A stretch of 64,000 nt of DNA from Mesorhizobium australicum WSM2073 (GTDB lineage Bacteria > Pseudomonadota > Alphaproteobacteria > Rhizobiales > Rhizobiaceae). Made by a program: the position numbers and the translations under genes. Position 1 is the first letter of the stretch. Each line of letters begins with the position of its first letter. Below, one piece after another: positions 29,116-39,091 of the stretch. Below the pieces are notes generated by a model, which saw only the letters and a program-made list of their open reading frames with translations, did not search any database and was not told the origin of the DNA. Location: NCBI RefSeq assembly GCF_000230995.2, contig NC_019973.1, positions 5,842,001 to 5,906,000 on the forward strand, read 5' to 3'.

Positions 29116-29121
29116 TAACGG

Positions 29122-30100
29122 CTATCACGTTCATCGCGAACGAACCGTAGTTAGTTGGCAAGCGCACCGGCTTCCTGCAGGGCGTCCTAGAGAATAGGGT
29201 TGGCTCGCGCGCCGACCGTGGAGCTCCCAGCCGAGCTCGCCGGCATAGAACATTCGGAACGCCCACACCTTGTTGCCTGCGACCTCGATTTTTCTATGCA
29301 GTCAGCCATGGAAACGCCTCGTTGGTCAGCGCCGGATCGCGCTCTACAAACCCGATGACGGCCATATGGACCCGGCAGGTGCGACTTTCACGCTGACCAA
29401 GGGTGCGCGCCAGATCGGCGCAACGATTACCCGCCAGTGCCGGGTGACTGACATAAAGCCCGGCCAAATGGCGAATGGGGGGTATTCTCCGAGCAGGGCG
29501 AGATCGTTTGCGAAGTGAATGCCGGCAGCATCTCCACCGCACGGTGCGCCGTCGTGTCAAGCCGAGCGCACTCTACGGCCGTTTGAAGGAAAAGCGCGGT
29601 GTTCGAATGTCTACGGCTGGGAGCGGCCGCTCTCGTTCCCTCGCGGTGGCTTGAGCAGCGCGACCACTATTCATTCCGCCGCCCCGCCCTGGCACCATCT
29701 CGCGGGGAGGAGGTTCGCGCCGTGCGCGAACGGGCCGGGCTGATAGATATTTCCGCCTTCACCAAGATTGAGGTGTCGGCTCCAGACGGGCACGCTTTCT
29801 CGACCGGCTTGTGGCGAACCGGCTGCCGTCGAAGCCTGGCCGAATCGCGCTGGCGCATCTGCTGAACGACAATGGCCGCATTGAGCTCAAGACGACCATC
29901 GTTCGCTTCGCCGATGACCAGTTCTACTTCAGAGCCTTCTTTGAGCAGCGTCTGCTGAATTATTTGGCAATGAACAAAAAGGTCGACGAGGCGGTTACGA
30001 TCGCGATCCTGTGTGAGGACTGGGGCGCACTCGCGCTGAACGGGCCACATGCGCGTGATATTCTTGCGGCCCGTAGCCGCGCTAGAGGAGCGCGACCTGC
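29122..30100. pseudogene. Scrambled relic of a dimethylglycine-dehydrogenase-like gene
   Basis: Pieces of a second copy of the gene at 31692-34169 lie here in mixed order and orientation. Minus strand 29122-29330 holds NYGSFAMNV and ALTNEAFPWLTA. Plus strand 29335-29520 holds ALYKPDDGHMDPAGATFTLT and GARQIGATITRQCRVTDIK. Plus strand 29590-30090 holds REERAGLIDISAFTK-like sequence, PSKPGRIALAHLLNDNGRIE, FFEQRLLNYL and DWGALALNGPHARDILA. The minus-strand piece should follow the last plus-strand piece, so an inversion plus deletions is required. At peptide level about 60-75% of aligned residues match the intact copy by eye. Confidence 0.85.
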
Positions 30101-30160
30101 TATGAAGGTCACCCGGATTTGCGTGTGTCGGCTCAATCTTCCGCTGACGAACCCTCGCCA
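30101..30160 (+). pseudogene. Mandelate-racemase-family N-terminal stub
   Basis: ATG at 30101 starts KVTRICVCRLNLPLTNP, matching the N-terminus of the intact enzyme at 46959-48065 (KITRIYVWQHELPLTKP). Only about 20 codons remain before sequence changes to the EtfB fragment on the other strand. Confidence 0.65.
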
Positions 30161-30257
30161 TCTTGACGTTGGCAAGTTCCACCGCCGAACCGTCAGCCTT
30201 CACGCGAACCTTCACATTCGCATCCACGACCCGCTTCACGGGCACCAGGATCTTCAC
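30158..30257 (-). pseudogene. EtfB (electron-transfer flavoprotein beta) N-terminal stub
   Basis: GTG at 30257 starts VKILVPVKRVVDANVKVRVK then ADGSAVELANVKM, the conserved first 33 residues of EtfB/FixA. The frame then changes. ETF is the electron acceptor of dimethylglycine-dehydrogenase-type enzymes, so it may once have belonged to the same block. Confidence 0.75.
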
Positions 30258-30406
30258 TGAACTCTTTTCCTTTAGTCGATCCACGAGAACTTGAACCCGG
30301 GAGAATAGCGAGATCGCCCGGAAGCCAGCTACATTTCTCAGCGCAAGGGCAACGCGATGTGGCAGGACGACAATTGTCGAATCGCGGTTTCATCGCGTAG
30401 CACCGC

Positions 30407-31699
30407 TTATTCGGCGGACAGTTGCTTGGCGGCCGCCATTATCGCGTTCTGCGTCCAAGCGAGATCGCTGCTGGAGAGAGCAAGGCTAGGATAAATCTTG
30501 CCCGGCGATTTAAAGATTCCATGCTGACGGAGCCGAGCATTAAACCTGCCTGCCAAACTATTGTCCGCCTTGAGAACATCTCTGTAGAACTTCACCGAAC
30601 GCTTAGTGAATACGACATCAAAAAGAACAGGATCCCCAACGATTTGATAATCGACTCCTGTTTGATCGAGAGCATCCCTAAGGAAGCCCATGATGGCCTC
30701 CCCATTTCTGCGAAGCCGGTCATAGCTGTCCGGACGGCGAAGGATTTCGAGCGTCTTCAGGCCGGCAACGGCTGCAAGCGGATTGCCGCTCAGGGTTCCG
30801 ATCTGCAGGGTAAAGCGATCTTTGCCGACCACGCTCTTGTCGAAATGAGCCATGATGTCTGCTTGGCCCACCACCGCGGCAAGCGGGAGACCGCCGCCTA
30901 CGATTTTGCCGACGGTGCAAAGATCCGGCACAACGCCGTACTTTTCTTGTCCCCCGCCGTAGGCCAAACGGAATCCGGTAACTACCTCATCGAAAATTAG
31001 CACGATCCCGTGCTTCGAGGTTTCTTCGCGCAACACTTCGAGAAATCCTGGCTCCGGAGGAATCAGGCGCTGAAGCGGTTCAACGATCACACCAGCGATT
31101 CTCTCGCCATGTTCATCAAGGAACTGCCGAATAAAATCCGGATCGTTGAACGGCGCGACGTAGATGCTTTCGCGGACTTGTTCGGGTATTCCCGCTGAAT
31201 CCGGAACGCCATTTGGATAGTTCTCCAGTCTGTCGGGGAAGACACTGATCAGGGCATCTGAAGACATGCCATGATAGCCGCCTTCGAATTTTAAAATGAG
31301 GTCCCGACCAGTATGCGCGCGAGCAAGGCGCATCGCGAACATGTCTGCCTCGCCACCGCTCGAAACAAATCGTAGCTTTTCCGCACACTGCAAGGCTTGG
31401 CATATCGCTTCGGCAAGCTCTATACCGTGCCTGTTGCTGGCGAAAAACGTCAGTCCTTTTCCTGCCTGCTCTCGAATTGCCTCAACGACCTCTTCATTGT
31501 CGTGTCCCAGGATCATCGGTCCCGAGCCAATGAGGTAGTCGACGTATTCCTTCCCGTCCTCATCCCAGACGCGAGCGCCATGGCCTTCGCGAATGACGAT
31601 CGACGGGTCGAAATTACCGAATCCACCGCCGGGCAGCACACCTTTCGCCCTGTCGACCCACTGCTTCTGCGCCGGCTGCGCAACTGAATTGTCAAGCAT
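30407..31699 (-). CDS. Class-III aminotransferase / glutamate-1-semialdehyde-aminomutase-like
   Basis: 430 residues of fold-type I PLP enzymes. PLP-binding motifs are SSGGEADMFAMRLARA (phosphate site), KFEGGYHG, FDEVVTGFR (Asp to the pyridine ring) and Lys265 in TVGKIVGGGLP. The GKIVGGG form groups it with HemL-like aminotransferases and aminomutases; HemL itself is chromosomal, so a catabolic omega-aminotransferase is likelier here. ATG at 31699 overlaps the stop of the upstream dehydrogenase (31692) by eight bases, so translation is probably coupled. Last gene of the block that starts at 37522. Confidence 0.85.
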   Translation of the reverse strand: MLDNSVAQPAQKQWVDRAKGVLPGGGFGNFDPSIVIREGHGARVWDEDGKEYVDYLIGSGPMILGHDNEEVVEAIREQAGKGLTFFASNRHGIELAEAICQALQCAEKLRFVSSGGEADMFAMRLARAHTGRDLILKFEGGYHGMSSDALISVFPDRLENYPNGVPDSAGIPEQVRESIYVAPFNDPDFIRQFLDEHGERIAGVIVEPLQRLIPPEPGFLEVLREETSKHGIVLIFDEVVTGFRLAYGGGQEKYGVVPDLCTVGKIVGGGLPLAAVVGQADIMAHFDKSVVGKDRFTLQIGTLSGNPLAAVAGLKTLEILRRPDSYDRLRRNGEAIMGFLRDALDQTGVDYQIVGDPVLFDVVFTKRSVKFYRDVLKADNSLAGRFNARLRQHGIFKSPGKIYPSLALSSSDLAWTQNAIMAAAKQLSAE

Positions 31700-34169
31700 T
31701 GGCCGCCACCCTCTTCCTCTGGCTGTCTGCGCCTGCATCGGCGCGGGGGCGAACATTGTCGGGATCGAAAGCCGGCTCGCCCAGCACCTCCGCCTTCCGG
31801 ATTTCACCCATGATCGTGACATCCACCTTTGTTCCCGGGCTCGCGACATCGGGCGACACGTAGGCAAAGGCGAGAATCTTGCCGACGGACGGCGAGTAGG
31901 CGATCGAGGTCACCGATCCCACTTGACGGTCTCCCATCAGCACGGCTTCGCCGCCATTTCCATCCGACACCCCGTCGGACTCGATCTGCAGATAAGCGCA
32001 GATCCACGACGGGCCCTTCTCCAGAGCGGCCAGTGTGGCCTGCTTGCCCCTGAACTCAGCCTTGTCGGTCTTGACGAAGCGCATCACATCGGCCTCCGGC
32101 AAAGTGACCTCGTTGGTAAGTTCGCCAGCCCCCTTGAACATCTTCTCCAATCGCATGACGTTCATCGCGAAAGAGCCGTAGTCGATCAGCCCCATGGCAT
32201 CGCCAATCTCATGCAATGCATCGTAGACGGCCGGGATGCTCTCTTTTGGTCCATGGAACTCCCAGCCCACCTCGCCCGCGTAGGACATCCGGAACGCCCA
32301 TACCTTCTCCCCTGCGATCTCGATCTCCTGGGCCGTAAGCCAGGGGAACGCCTCGTTGGTCAAGGCAGCGCTTGTGTTCGGGGCCAGGATCTCGCGGGAG
32401 CGAGGTCCATTGAGAGCCAAGGCTCCCCAGGCATCAGACAGATTGGTGATGGTTACATCGTCGTGATCAGTGCGAGCGAACCTCAGATAGTCCAGCAAGC
32501 GCTGCTCGAAGAACGCCGCGCAGGTGAAATAGAAGCGATCGTCGGCGAGGCGAACAATGGTCGTTTCCAACTCGATGCGACCGTTCTCATTCAACAGGTG
32601 AGTCAACGCAATGCGACCGGGCTTCGAAGGCAGCCTGTTCGGGATGAGCCTATCGATGAATTTGGCCGCTCCCGGTCCAGAGACTTGAACCTTGGTGAAC
32701 GCGGAAATGTCTATCACGCCGGCGCACTCGCGCACGCTGTTGACCTCTTGCTGGACAAGAGGAAACCAAGCGGGCCTGCGGAAAGAATAGTAGTCTCGTT
32801 GCTCGACACCGTCGCGCGCGAACCAGCGCGGACGTTCCCATCCGTAGACTTCTTCGAACACAGCACCCCGACTTTTGAGGCGTTCATAGAGGGCGCTGGG
32901 CTTGACTGGCCTGCCGGCATGCCTGTTGAGGTGAGGGAACGGAACTTCATGGCGCAGAAGGTAGTCCTCTTTCGCCTTTGTAACCTGATATCCCTGGTCG
33001 GCGAAGCGGCCGAAGCGCCGCGGATCGTAGTCGCGCATGTTGATGTCCGACGCACCGTGGACCATCCAGCGAGCCAGTTCACGTGTCAGCCCTGGGCCCC
33101 AACCGATACCGATTTGGCAACCGCAGTTCAGCCAAAAATTCCTGAGCCCCGGTGCTGGCCCGATCAGCGGGTTGCCGTCCGGCGGATGCGAAATCGCCCC
33201 GTGAACGGCTCGTTTGATGCCAAGCTGGGAAAGCACAGGCATACGGCCCATGGCGTTCTCTAGCCACGGCATAATCCGGTCATAATGCGGCTCGAAAAGT
33301 TCGTGTTCCGCCTCCCAAGGACATTCGTCGATCCAAACCGCATTCGGATTGGCCTTCTCATAAATGCCGATGAGGCCGGACTTCTGCTCCATTCGGATGT
33401 AACCGGAGACAAGCTGGTCGTCTCTGATGACGGGCAGCTCCCTTTCTAGGGACATGAATTCCGGCACGGTATCCGTAATCAGATAGTGGTGAGTCATCGA
33501 CGTGATGGGCACGTCGAGACCCACCCACTTCCCAACCTGGCGGGCATAGGTGCCGCCAGCATTGACAACGTGTTCGCAAACGATCTCGCCCTGCTCCGTG
33601 AAGACCCTCCATTCGCCGTTCGGCTCTCGCTTGATGTCGGTGGCGCGGCACTGCCGAATAATTTTGGCACCAAATTGTCTCGCGCCCTGAGCCAAGGCGA
33701 ATGTAGCGCCGGAGGGATCCACATGCCCATCATCGGGTGTGTAGAGCGCGGCTTGAACGCCTTCGAGATTGTAGAATGGATGCAGCTCCCTTATGCGCTG
33801 TGGTCCCACCAATTCCATGGTGAACCCAAGAGCCTTGCCGACGCTCAGGGTTTGACGAAGCCAATCGAGCTCATCGTCAGTGTAGGCGAGCCGCAGCGAC
33901 CCGCAGCCATGCCAAGTCACCGACTGGCCAGTCTCTTGCTCCAGTACCTTGGAGTAGAGATCGATATTGTAGCCAACGCATTTGCCTAAGGAGAAACTCG
34001 ATGTCGAATGGGTAATCTGGCCTGCTGCATGCCAGGTAGACCCCGACGTCAACTCGGCTTTCTCCAGGAGAACTACGTCTGTCCACCCCTCGTGCGCCAG
34101 GTGGTAGGCCAACCCACAGCCCATGACCCCGCCACCAATAATCACCACGCGCGCATGAGATACGCTCAT
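31692..34169 (-). CDS. Dimethylglycine/sarcosine-dehydrogenase-like flavoprotein
   Basis: 825 residues. An N-terminal FAD domain (VVIIGGGVMGCGLAYHLA) carries the histidine for covalent FAD in GSTWHAAGQ (about residue 55). An FAO_M linker follows, then GcvT (about 435-700) and GcvT C-terminal (about 715-805) folate-binding domains. This is the layout of dimethylglycine and sarcosine dehydrogenases, which oxidise an N-methyl group and pass it to tetrahydrofolate. AGGAGA lies seven bases before ATG 34169; an in-frame start at 34262 is longer and unsupported. The gene lies between the ABC transporter and the aminotransferase. A scrambled second copy is at 29122-30100. StcD-like betaine demethylation is a plausible role. 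Confidence 0.87.
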   Translation of the reverse strand: MSVSHARVVIIGGGVMGCGLAYHLAHEGWTDVVLLEKAELTSGSTWHAAGQITHSTSSFSLGKCVGYNIDLYSKVLEQETGQSVTWHGCGSLRLAYTDDELDWLRQTLSVGKALGFTMELVGPQRIRELHPFYNLEGVQAALYTPDDGHVDPSGATFALAQGARQFGAKIIRQCRATDIKREPNGEWRVFTEQGEIVCEHVVNAGGTYARQVGKWVGLDVPITSMTHHYLITDTVPEFMSLERELPVIRDDQLVSGYIRMEQKSGLIGIYEKANPNAVWIDECPWEAEHELFEPHYDRIMPWLENAMGRMPVLSQLGIKRAVHGAISHPPDGNPLIGPAPGLRNFWLNCGCQIGIGWGPGLTRELARWMVHGASDINMRDYDPRRFGRFADQGYQVTKAKEDYLLRHEVPFPHLNRHAGRPVKPSALYERLKSRGAVFEEVYGWERPRWFARDGVEQRDYYSFRRPAWFPLVQQEVNSVRECAGVIDISAFTKVQVSGPGAAKFIDRLIPNRLPSKPGRIALTHLLNENGRIELETTIVRLADDRFYFTCAAFFEQRLLDYLRFARTDHDDVTITNLSDAWGALALNGPRSREILAPNTSAALTNEAFPWLTAQEIEIAGEKVWAFRMSYAGEVGWEFHGPKESIPAVYDALHEIGDAMGLIDYGSFAMNVMRLEKMFKGAGELTNEVTLPEADVMRFVKTDKAEFRGKQATLAALEKGPSWICAYLQIESDGVSDGNGGEAVLMGDRQVGSVTSIAYSPSVGKILAFAYVSPDVASPGTKVDVTIMGEIRKAEVLGEPAFDPDNVRPRADAGADSQRKRVAANA

Positions 34170-34377
34170 TGTCAGTTCTCCTAATCGAATGGTCTCAAAA
34201 CCTAATAGGACAGATGTGCGTTTGTCAATGATAAATCGAAAAATTGTACCATAGCGGGCCATGCGGCCAAGCTTGCGCGAGCAGCCTTACGGGGAGCCTC
34301 CTAATGAGATTTTGAGGAATTAGGTGGGCACAGCCGATGCCGCCGAGCGTGAGCACGCCGCGGCTGTTCCCGCTTCC

Positions 34378-35121
34378 CTAGTGGGAAAGAATCTTTGACA
34401 GGAAGTCCTTTGCCCGCCTGTCCGTCGGTGCGGTGAAAAATTGCTCCGGCTCAGCTTCTTCAACTATTCGCCCGGAATCCAAGAAAACGATGCGATCGGC
34501 GACCTTGCGCGCGAATCCCATTTCGTGCGTCACGACAACCATGGTCATGCCCGCCTGTGCGAGCTCACCCATGACATCCAGCACTTCTGAAATCATCTCC
34601 GGATCAAGGGCGGATGTCGGCTCGTCGAAAAGCATCACCTTTGGGTCCATGGCCAGTGAGCGGGCAATCGCGAGGCGCTGCCTTTGCCCGCCCGAAAGGC
34701 GGCCCGGGAACTCGCGGGCCTTGTCGCCTATGCCGACGCGTTTGAGCAGCGCGTGAGCGCGCTCCTCCGCCTCTCGCCTGGCGGTCCCACGCACCAGGCG
34801 GGGTGCCAGGGTAATGTTGTCGATCGCGTCGAGATGCGGATACAGATTGAAATTCTGAAAGACCATTCCGACTTCGCAACGAAGCTGCCGAAGGTTCTTC
34901 TTGGCTGCGTTCAGATTGTGATTAAGGACCCGCAAAGACCCGGTCTGAAACGTTTCCAGGCCATTGATGCATCGGGTCAGCGTTGACTTTCCCGAGCCGG
35001 ACGGGCCGCACACAACGACGACTTCGCGCTCCCTCACATTGAGATCGATTTCGTGCAGCACCTGGGCGGTTCCAAAGCTCTTGCTGACCTTGGAGAACCG
35101 AATGATCGACTGAATCGTCAT
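34378..35121 (-). CDS. Amino-acid-type ABC transporter ATP-binding protein
   Basis: 247 residues: Walker [10 protein letters not shown], signature LSGGQRQR, Walker [10 protein letters not shown] and VVTHEMGF, of the GlnQ/HisP group. Fourth gene of an ABC set with 35155, 35913 and 36668. The 208-bp gap to the dehydrogenase (34169) holds an inverted repeat CCTAAT-N13-ATTAGG but no obvious terminator, so co-transcription is possible. Confidence 0.88.
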   Translation of the reverse strand: MTIQSIIRFSKVSKSFGTAQVLHEIDLNVREREVVVVCGPSGSGKSTLTRCINGLETFQTGSLRVLNHNLNAAKKNLRQLRCEVGMVFQNFNLYPHLDAIDNITLAPRLVRGTARREAEERAHALLKRVGIGDKAREFPGRLSGGQRQRLAIARSLAMDPKVMLFDEPTSALDPEMISEVLDVMGELAQAGMTMVVVTHEMGFARKVADRIVFLDSGRIVEEAEPEQFFTAPTDRRAKDFLSKILSH

Positions 35122-35154
35122 GTAACGAAATCCATTCCCTATGCTTCCGATCGC

Positions 35155-35916
35155 TCAAGCACCTACAGCGGAAACCCGCCCTCGCCACCTTTTCACGACC
35201 AAGGAGAGGGTGCCGCAAATGATAAAATATCCAATGCCAACCAAAGTATAGATCGCATACGGACTGAAGGTGTTGCTGTTTGTGATCTGCGCTGCTCTAA
35301 AGAAATCAATTACCCCCACCATTGAGACGAGAGACGTTGTCTTGAAAAGCATAATCACTTGCGACAGAAGGGCTGGCATCATGTTGGAAATAGCCTGGGG
35401 CAGGATTATCCATTTGAAGGATTGCCAGTTGTTCAAGCCCGTCGACGCAGCGGCCTCCCATTGACCCTTGTCCACGGAATACAACCCAGCTCGAATGACC
35501 TCAGCCAGGTACGAAGCCGCGATTATCGACATTGCCACCAGCGCCGCTGTCCAACCGTCGATTGGTTGACCCGTGATGGCCGGAGCGCCGAAGTAGACCC
35601 AAAATATCACCATCAACTCGGGCGTCGCGCGAACGATCTCGATCAGGAAAACCGCCGGAATCCTGGCGAAAGACGAACCGTGGACGCGCGCCACCGCCAA
35701 AGGTATCGCGGCCGCCAGTCCGATCGCAGTGGACAGGATGGAGAGCTGAATTGATAGCCATAGGCCTTGCGCGATCAGGCCGGCGCTCGGCCAAATGGGA
35801 GCCCAGCGAAACCCAGCCGCTTTCCAAGCACCCACAAAGCACAGGAACGCGAGGCAACCGTACCAAATAACCGCCTTCCGGCGATCGGCATCCTCTGGCT
35901 GGCGATCGAGATTCAT
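35155..35916 (-). CDS. Amino-acid-type ABC transporter permease 2
   Basis: 253 residues, HisQM type with five membrane helices and the EAA loop (KGQWEAAASTGLNNWQSFKW). The start codon overlaps the stop of permease 1 (35913-35916, ATGA), so the two are translated together and should form a heterodimer. Confidence 0.87.
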   Translation of the reverse strand: MNLDRQPEDADRRKAVIWYGCLAFLCFVGAWKAAGFRWAPIWPSAGLIAQGLWLSIQLSILSTAIGLAAAIPLAVARVHGSSFARIPAVFLIEIVRATPELMVIFWVYFGAPAITGQPIDGWTAALVAMSIIAASYLAEVIRAGLYSVDKGQWEAAASTGLNNWQSFKWIILPQAISNMMPALLSQVIMLFKTTSLVSMVGVIDFFRAAQITNSNTFSPYAIYTLVGIGYFIICGTLSLVVKRWRGRVSAVGA

Positions 35917-36557
35917 CGGCGTTCCCGGTCCATTAGCACTTGGACAGCGCTCATCGCGCCCGCTATCAGCAAAGCAAGCATCAGGTACAGGACCGTCACC
36001 GCGATCGCGGCCTCCATGCCGCGAAACGTCTCCTGCTCGATCTGCTGGGTCATGAACGTGAGGTCTTCAATCGCGATCAGCATCACAGTCGATGAATTCT
36101 TCACGACTTGGATAAATTGGCTGGTCAGGGGCGGTACAGTGATCCGGATCGCCTGCGGCAGTATGATCCTCGTAAATACCTGTCGGCCTGACAGGCCGGA
36201 AGCGATGCCGGCCTCCCACTGCCCTGTGGGAAGAGCCCGGATTCCTGAGGTCACAACATCAGAGATATAGGCGCCCTGATGCAACGTTAAAGCTATCACG
36301 CCGGAAATGGATGCATCGATCCCGAAGGCGTAATATATGGCAAATAATTTTACAACTACTGGTATATCCCTGATGACTTCTACACACGTATCTAAGGACT
36401 TTCTGAGATGGAAGCCCGCAGTAACCTTCAAGCAGCCGACAACCGATCCGATCAGAAAAGACAGAGCTATCGAGATCAGAGATATGCGGAGCGTCGTACC
36501 CAAACCCTGGAACAGCAGAGCTCGGTACTCCCAGATTATTCCCCAGTCGAGATGCAT
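35913..36557 (-). CDS. Amino-acid-type ABC transporter permease 1
   Basis: 214 residues with the HisQM domain and EAA loop (TGQWEAGIASGLSGRQVFTR). It pairs with permease 2. A 110-bp gap separates it from the binding-protein gene. Confidence 0.87.
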   Translation of the reverse strand: MHLDWGIIWEYRALLFQGLGTTLRISLISIALSFLIGSVVGCLKVTAGFHLRKSLDTCVEVIRDIPVVVKLFAIYYAFGIDASISGVIALTLHQGAYISDVVTSGIRALPTGQWEAGIASGLSGRQVFTRIILPQAIRITVPPLTSQFIQVVKNSSTVMLIAIEDLTFMTQQIEQETFRGMEAAIAVTVLYLMLALLIAGAMSAVQVLMDRERR

Positions 36558-36667
36558 GAGGTTTCCGTAGGGTTCCGCGTCAAGCCCCGATCACTCAGGT
36601 CGACCAGTGGCGCGGCTTTCGCGGCGCTTGTTGGTCCGGCCGACCTGCGTTCATGTCTGTCTGGAAG

Positions 36668-37522
36668 CTACCACTTATCGGGGCCGTGCACTTCCGCTAC
36701 GCCAGGCTGCATCATGCCTGGCTGCCACAACACGAACCCTGGCTCTTCGTTGTAGTATTTGCGGTAGATCTCCTGGAGTTTGCCTTCAAGCCAAAGGCGC
36801 TGCAGGCCCCAGTTCACCCAGTTGCGCCATTTCGAATCGTTCTGCCGAACCATGATGGCGCTGGAGTCCCGATAGAAAGGCTCGCCCACCGCGAGCTTCG
36901 CGTCGGACATTTTTTCGATCATCAGCTCCGCCTGCAAGGAGTCGATCAGAACGCAGTCCACTTGCCCTTGGGCAACGGCCAGCAGCAGTTCCGGATACTG
37001 TTGGAAGAGCTTGAACTTGGCGCCAGCATTGGTCGCTCTCCAGTAGCCTATATAGACTGCGCCCTGCGTCGCGCCGATCGTCTTTTCCGTGCCGGCGTAA
37101 GCCTTGGGGTCCGTCGGTTCACCTTTCCGGACAAGTATGACCGCCTGCTCGGTGTTCCAGATCAAGGAAAAGTCCACGACTTCCTCGCGAATCTTGGAGT
37201 TTGTGGTAGGACCGAACTCGGCATCAATCTGCCCGTTCAGCAAGAGCGGGATTCGGGTCTGCGACGTCGTCTGCACGAACTTGACTTCGACACCCAAGTG
37301 CTTGCCGAACTCCCTCGCCACATCCGGTCCGTAGCCCTGCACGACGCCCTGCGCGTCAGCGAAGCTGCCCGGAGGATAATCGTATCGCGCGCCGGCTAAC
37401 AAGTGGCCGCGCTTCATTATCGCATCCAAGGTCGAGGTGACCTCCTCGGCCTTGGCGCCTTTGGCCACGAGCGATGCGGCGGCCGTGGCCCCCATCGCCG
37501 ATAACATGCTGCGTCTGTCCAT
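36668..37522 (-). CDS. Amino-acid-type ABC transporter binding protein
   Basis: 284 residues, SBP family 3. The signal peptide DRRSMLSAMGATAAASLVA has a twin Arg and looks Tat-like, ending near GAKA. Family signs are GYGPDVAREFGKHLGVEVKF and PTTNSKIREEVVDFS. GGGGAG lies before ATG 37522. First gene of the import and catabolic block reading to 30407. The leader contains a 7-bp hairpin (37560-37579). An AAACGTTT palindrome lies at 37650. Its partners (dimethylglycine-dehydrogenase-like enzyme, aminotransferase) suggest an N-methylated amino acid or betaine as substrate. Confidence 0.86.
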   Translation of the reverse strand: MDRRSMLSAMGATAAASLVAKGAKAEEVTSTLDAIMKRGHLLAGARYDYPPGSFADAQGVVQGYGPDVAREFGKHLGVEVKFVQTTSQTRIPLLLNGQIDAEFGPTTNSKIREEVVDFSLIWNTEQAVILVRKGEPTDPKAYAGTEKTIGATQGAVYIGYWRATNAGAKFKLFQQYPELLLAVAQGQVDCVLIDSLQAELMIEKMSDAKLAVGEPFYRDSSAIMVRQNDSKWRNWVNWGLQRLWLEGKLQEIYRKYYNEEPGFVLWQPGMMQPGVAEVHGPDKW

Positions 37523-37649
37523 GTTTCACTCCCCTGAGCTTAACCGCTTTTTCTTTTTTGGGATGGGGTTCGCCATCCCTGGCCATCACAACCGTGGAAC
37601 CGACCGGCGGTTAGAGAACGATTGTTTTCCCGCAGAGAACCTGGCGTAC

Positions 37650-37657
37650 AAACGTTT
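37650..37657. promoter_or_regulatory. AAACGTTT palindrome upstream of ABC operon
   Basis: It lies in the mmgE-ABC spacer, in a stretch that aligns with 4660-4695 upstream of the racemase gene (CAATTCTC, AATTGACT and ACGTTTGTA are kept in both). It is a candidate operator and lies about 130 bp before the start at 37522. Confidence 0.35.
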
Positions 37658-37741
37658 TTGAGTCAATTCGGATTCGGAGAATTGCTTGGACATCCCAGTG
37701 AGGATGAAACGACGTTGACCGGACGGAGCCCTGCGGTAGCT

Positions 37742-39091
37742 TTAAAAGATGGCCGTCGACCTGATAGGAATGGACAAAGCACCTTCGGCCAAAAGACCGA
37801 CAAGCTCGGCAGGAGCATCGCAAGCTTTGGCCTTTCGTGTCAGATCGGCGTCCGTCATCGGATTCTTGGGCCCTCCGCGCACATAAGCCACGGCTTTTTC
37901 GAGGCGCTGCCCTGATTGCAATGTAACGACAAGGCGGTCGGGAGCTTCTGGCGATAGATCTTGGATGTCATCCGGGACTTGTTCAGGTACGATCGACACT
38001 TTCAGCATCAGGGCCCGAGTGTCCGGCTCGCTCAGCGCTGCCGGTTCGAAATCAGCAGGGGTCAACACGCCACACAACATTGCTCTTGCGACGCAATACC
38101 GAACTGAGAACCGCGCCTCCGCGGATGTCGTGGGTTCGGCGATCGACACAACTCGCACGAAAGGCGCGGGACTGTGGATCGCTATCGAAGCGATCGATGT
38201 GGGATCGATCTGGTGATTCTCGCGTAGCCCGATAGCTGCCTCGATCGGCCTTTGGGTATAGGAACAGCTTGGCCAAGATTTTCGCGCAACCGGATGGTCC
38301 ATAATTCCTTGCCCGATGATTCTGGTCGCAAGGACCGCCCGAGTTCCTGGAGACGTGGGCGTCCCAAAATTCGCCAGGAAGCCCAAAGGGCCGTCCCAAA
38401 CAAGGCCGGAAGCTGCTACCGCTCCGACCCTCGCGTACTGAGCCGCAAATACTCCGCCCCTGGCAGCTAAGCCAACATGGGCAACCTTCATGTCTGTTCC
38501 GAACTGATGCTGAAGCCCCGCAGATACGCTGGACCCCATATTCATCGCGGCCGCAATGCGTTCGCTTGGCAGGTCCATGGCGTGAGCACATGCGGCGGCA
38601 GCGGCGATCGGACCAAGCGTGGATGTTGAATGCCATCCCGACAGGTAGTGCCCGAAGCCGAGAGATTCACCCAGACGAACAATAACCTCATATCCGACCG
38701 TCCAGGCTCGAAGGATATCGCCAACGGTCAAGCCGTCGCGAAAGCCAACGGCAAGAAGCGCCGCAAGGATCGGTGCACTGGGGTGCGTCGAGCCGACGAA
38801 TTCGTAATCGTCGAAATCGAGAGCATGGGAGCGCACGCCATTGAGAAAGGCAGCCCCACCGACACTGAGCATGCCGCCACCAACAATCGAAACCGCACCC
38901 TCTCCGGATTCTAACGATATCGCCTTCTCAGCCAGGGCAGACACGGCTGTAGTTCTGCCGCCAAACATGCAAGATGCGGTATCGACAAGGCTTCGGCGCG
39001 CCTCCCTTTCGATTGTGGGAGACATATCGCCCCTATAGCGCCCGGCCCATTCGGCAATTGACGAGGCGATATCGAGATTCGGCATATTCAT
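37742..39091 (-). CDS. MmgE/PrpD-family protein
   Basis: 449 residues. The alpha-helical MmgE/PrpD domain shows the conserved SHALDFDDYEFVGSTHPSAP and GYEVIVRLGESLG, and the lid domain follows (about 265-430). Family members include 2-methylcitrate dehydratase and cis-aconitate decarboxylase; those in catabolic islands are mostly of unknown substrate. It reads toward the ABC operon with a 220-bp spacer holding the AAACGTTT site. The divergent neighbour is RpiR (39324), with about 230 bp between. A decayed partial copy lies at 4243-4700. Confidence 0.85.
   Translation of the reverse strand: MNMPNLDIASSIAEWAGRYRGDMSPTIEREARRSLVDTASCMFGGRTTAVSALAEKAISLESGEGAVSIVGGGMLSVGGAAFLNGVRSHALDFDDYEFVGSTHPSAPILAALLAVGFRDGLTVGDILRAWTVGYEVIVRLGESLGFGHYLSGWHSTSTLGPIAAAAACAHAMDLPSERIAAAMNMGSSVSAGLQHQFGTDMKVAHVGLAARGGVFAAQYARVGAVAASGLVWDGPLGFLANFGTPTSPGTRAVLATRIIGQGIMDHPVARKSWPSCSYTQRPIEAAIGLRENHQIDPTSIASIAIHSPAPFVRVVSIAEPTTSAEARFSVRYCVARAMLCGVLTPADFEPAALSEPDTRALMLKVSIVPEQVPDDIQDLSPEAPDRLVVTLQSGQRLEKAVAYVRGGPKNPMTDADLTRKAKACDAPAELVGLLAEGALSIPIRSTAIF

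Noticed and set aside
31593..33263. 556-codon plus-strand open frame
   Set aside because: Antisense to the dimethylglycine-dehydrogenase-like gene, which has all FAD and GcvT motifs.
37560..37579. Hairpin GGGATGG-N6-CCATCCC as a terminator
   Set aside because: The T run precedes the stem on the plus strand and gives an A run on the gene strand, so it would not terminate in either relevant direction; at most a leader structure.
37640..37720. A ninth nod-box-like element before the ABC operon at 37522
   Set aside because: An ATC-N8-GAT is present near 37692, but the spacing is off by one and the following ATC and ATTTGAC parts are missing.
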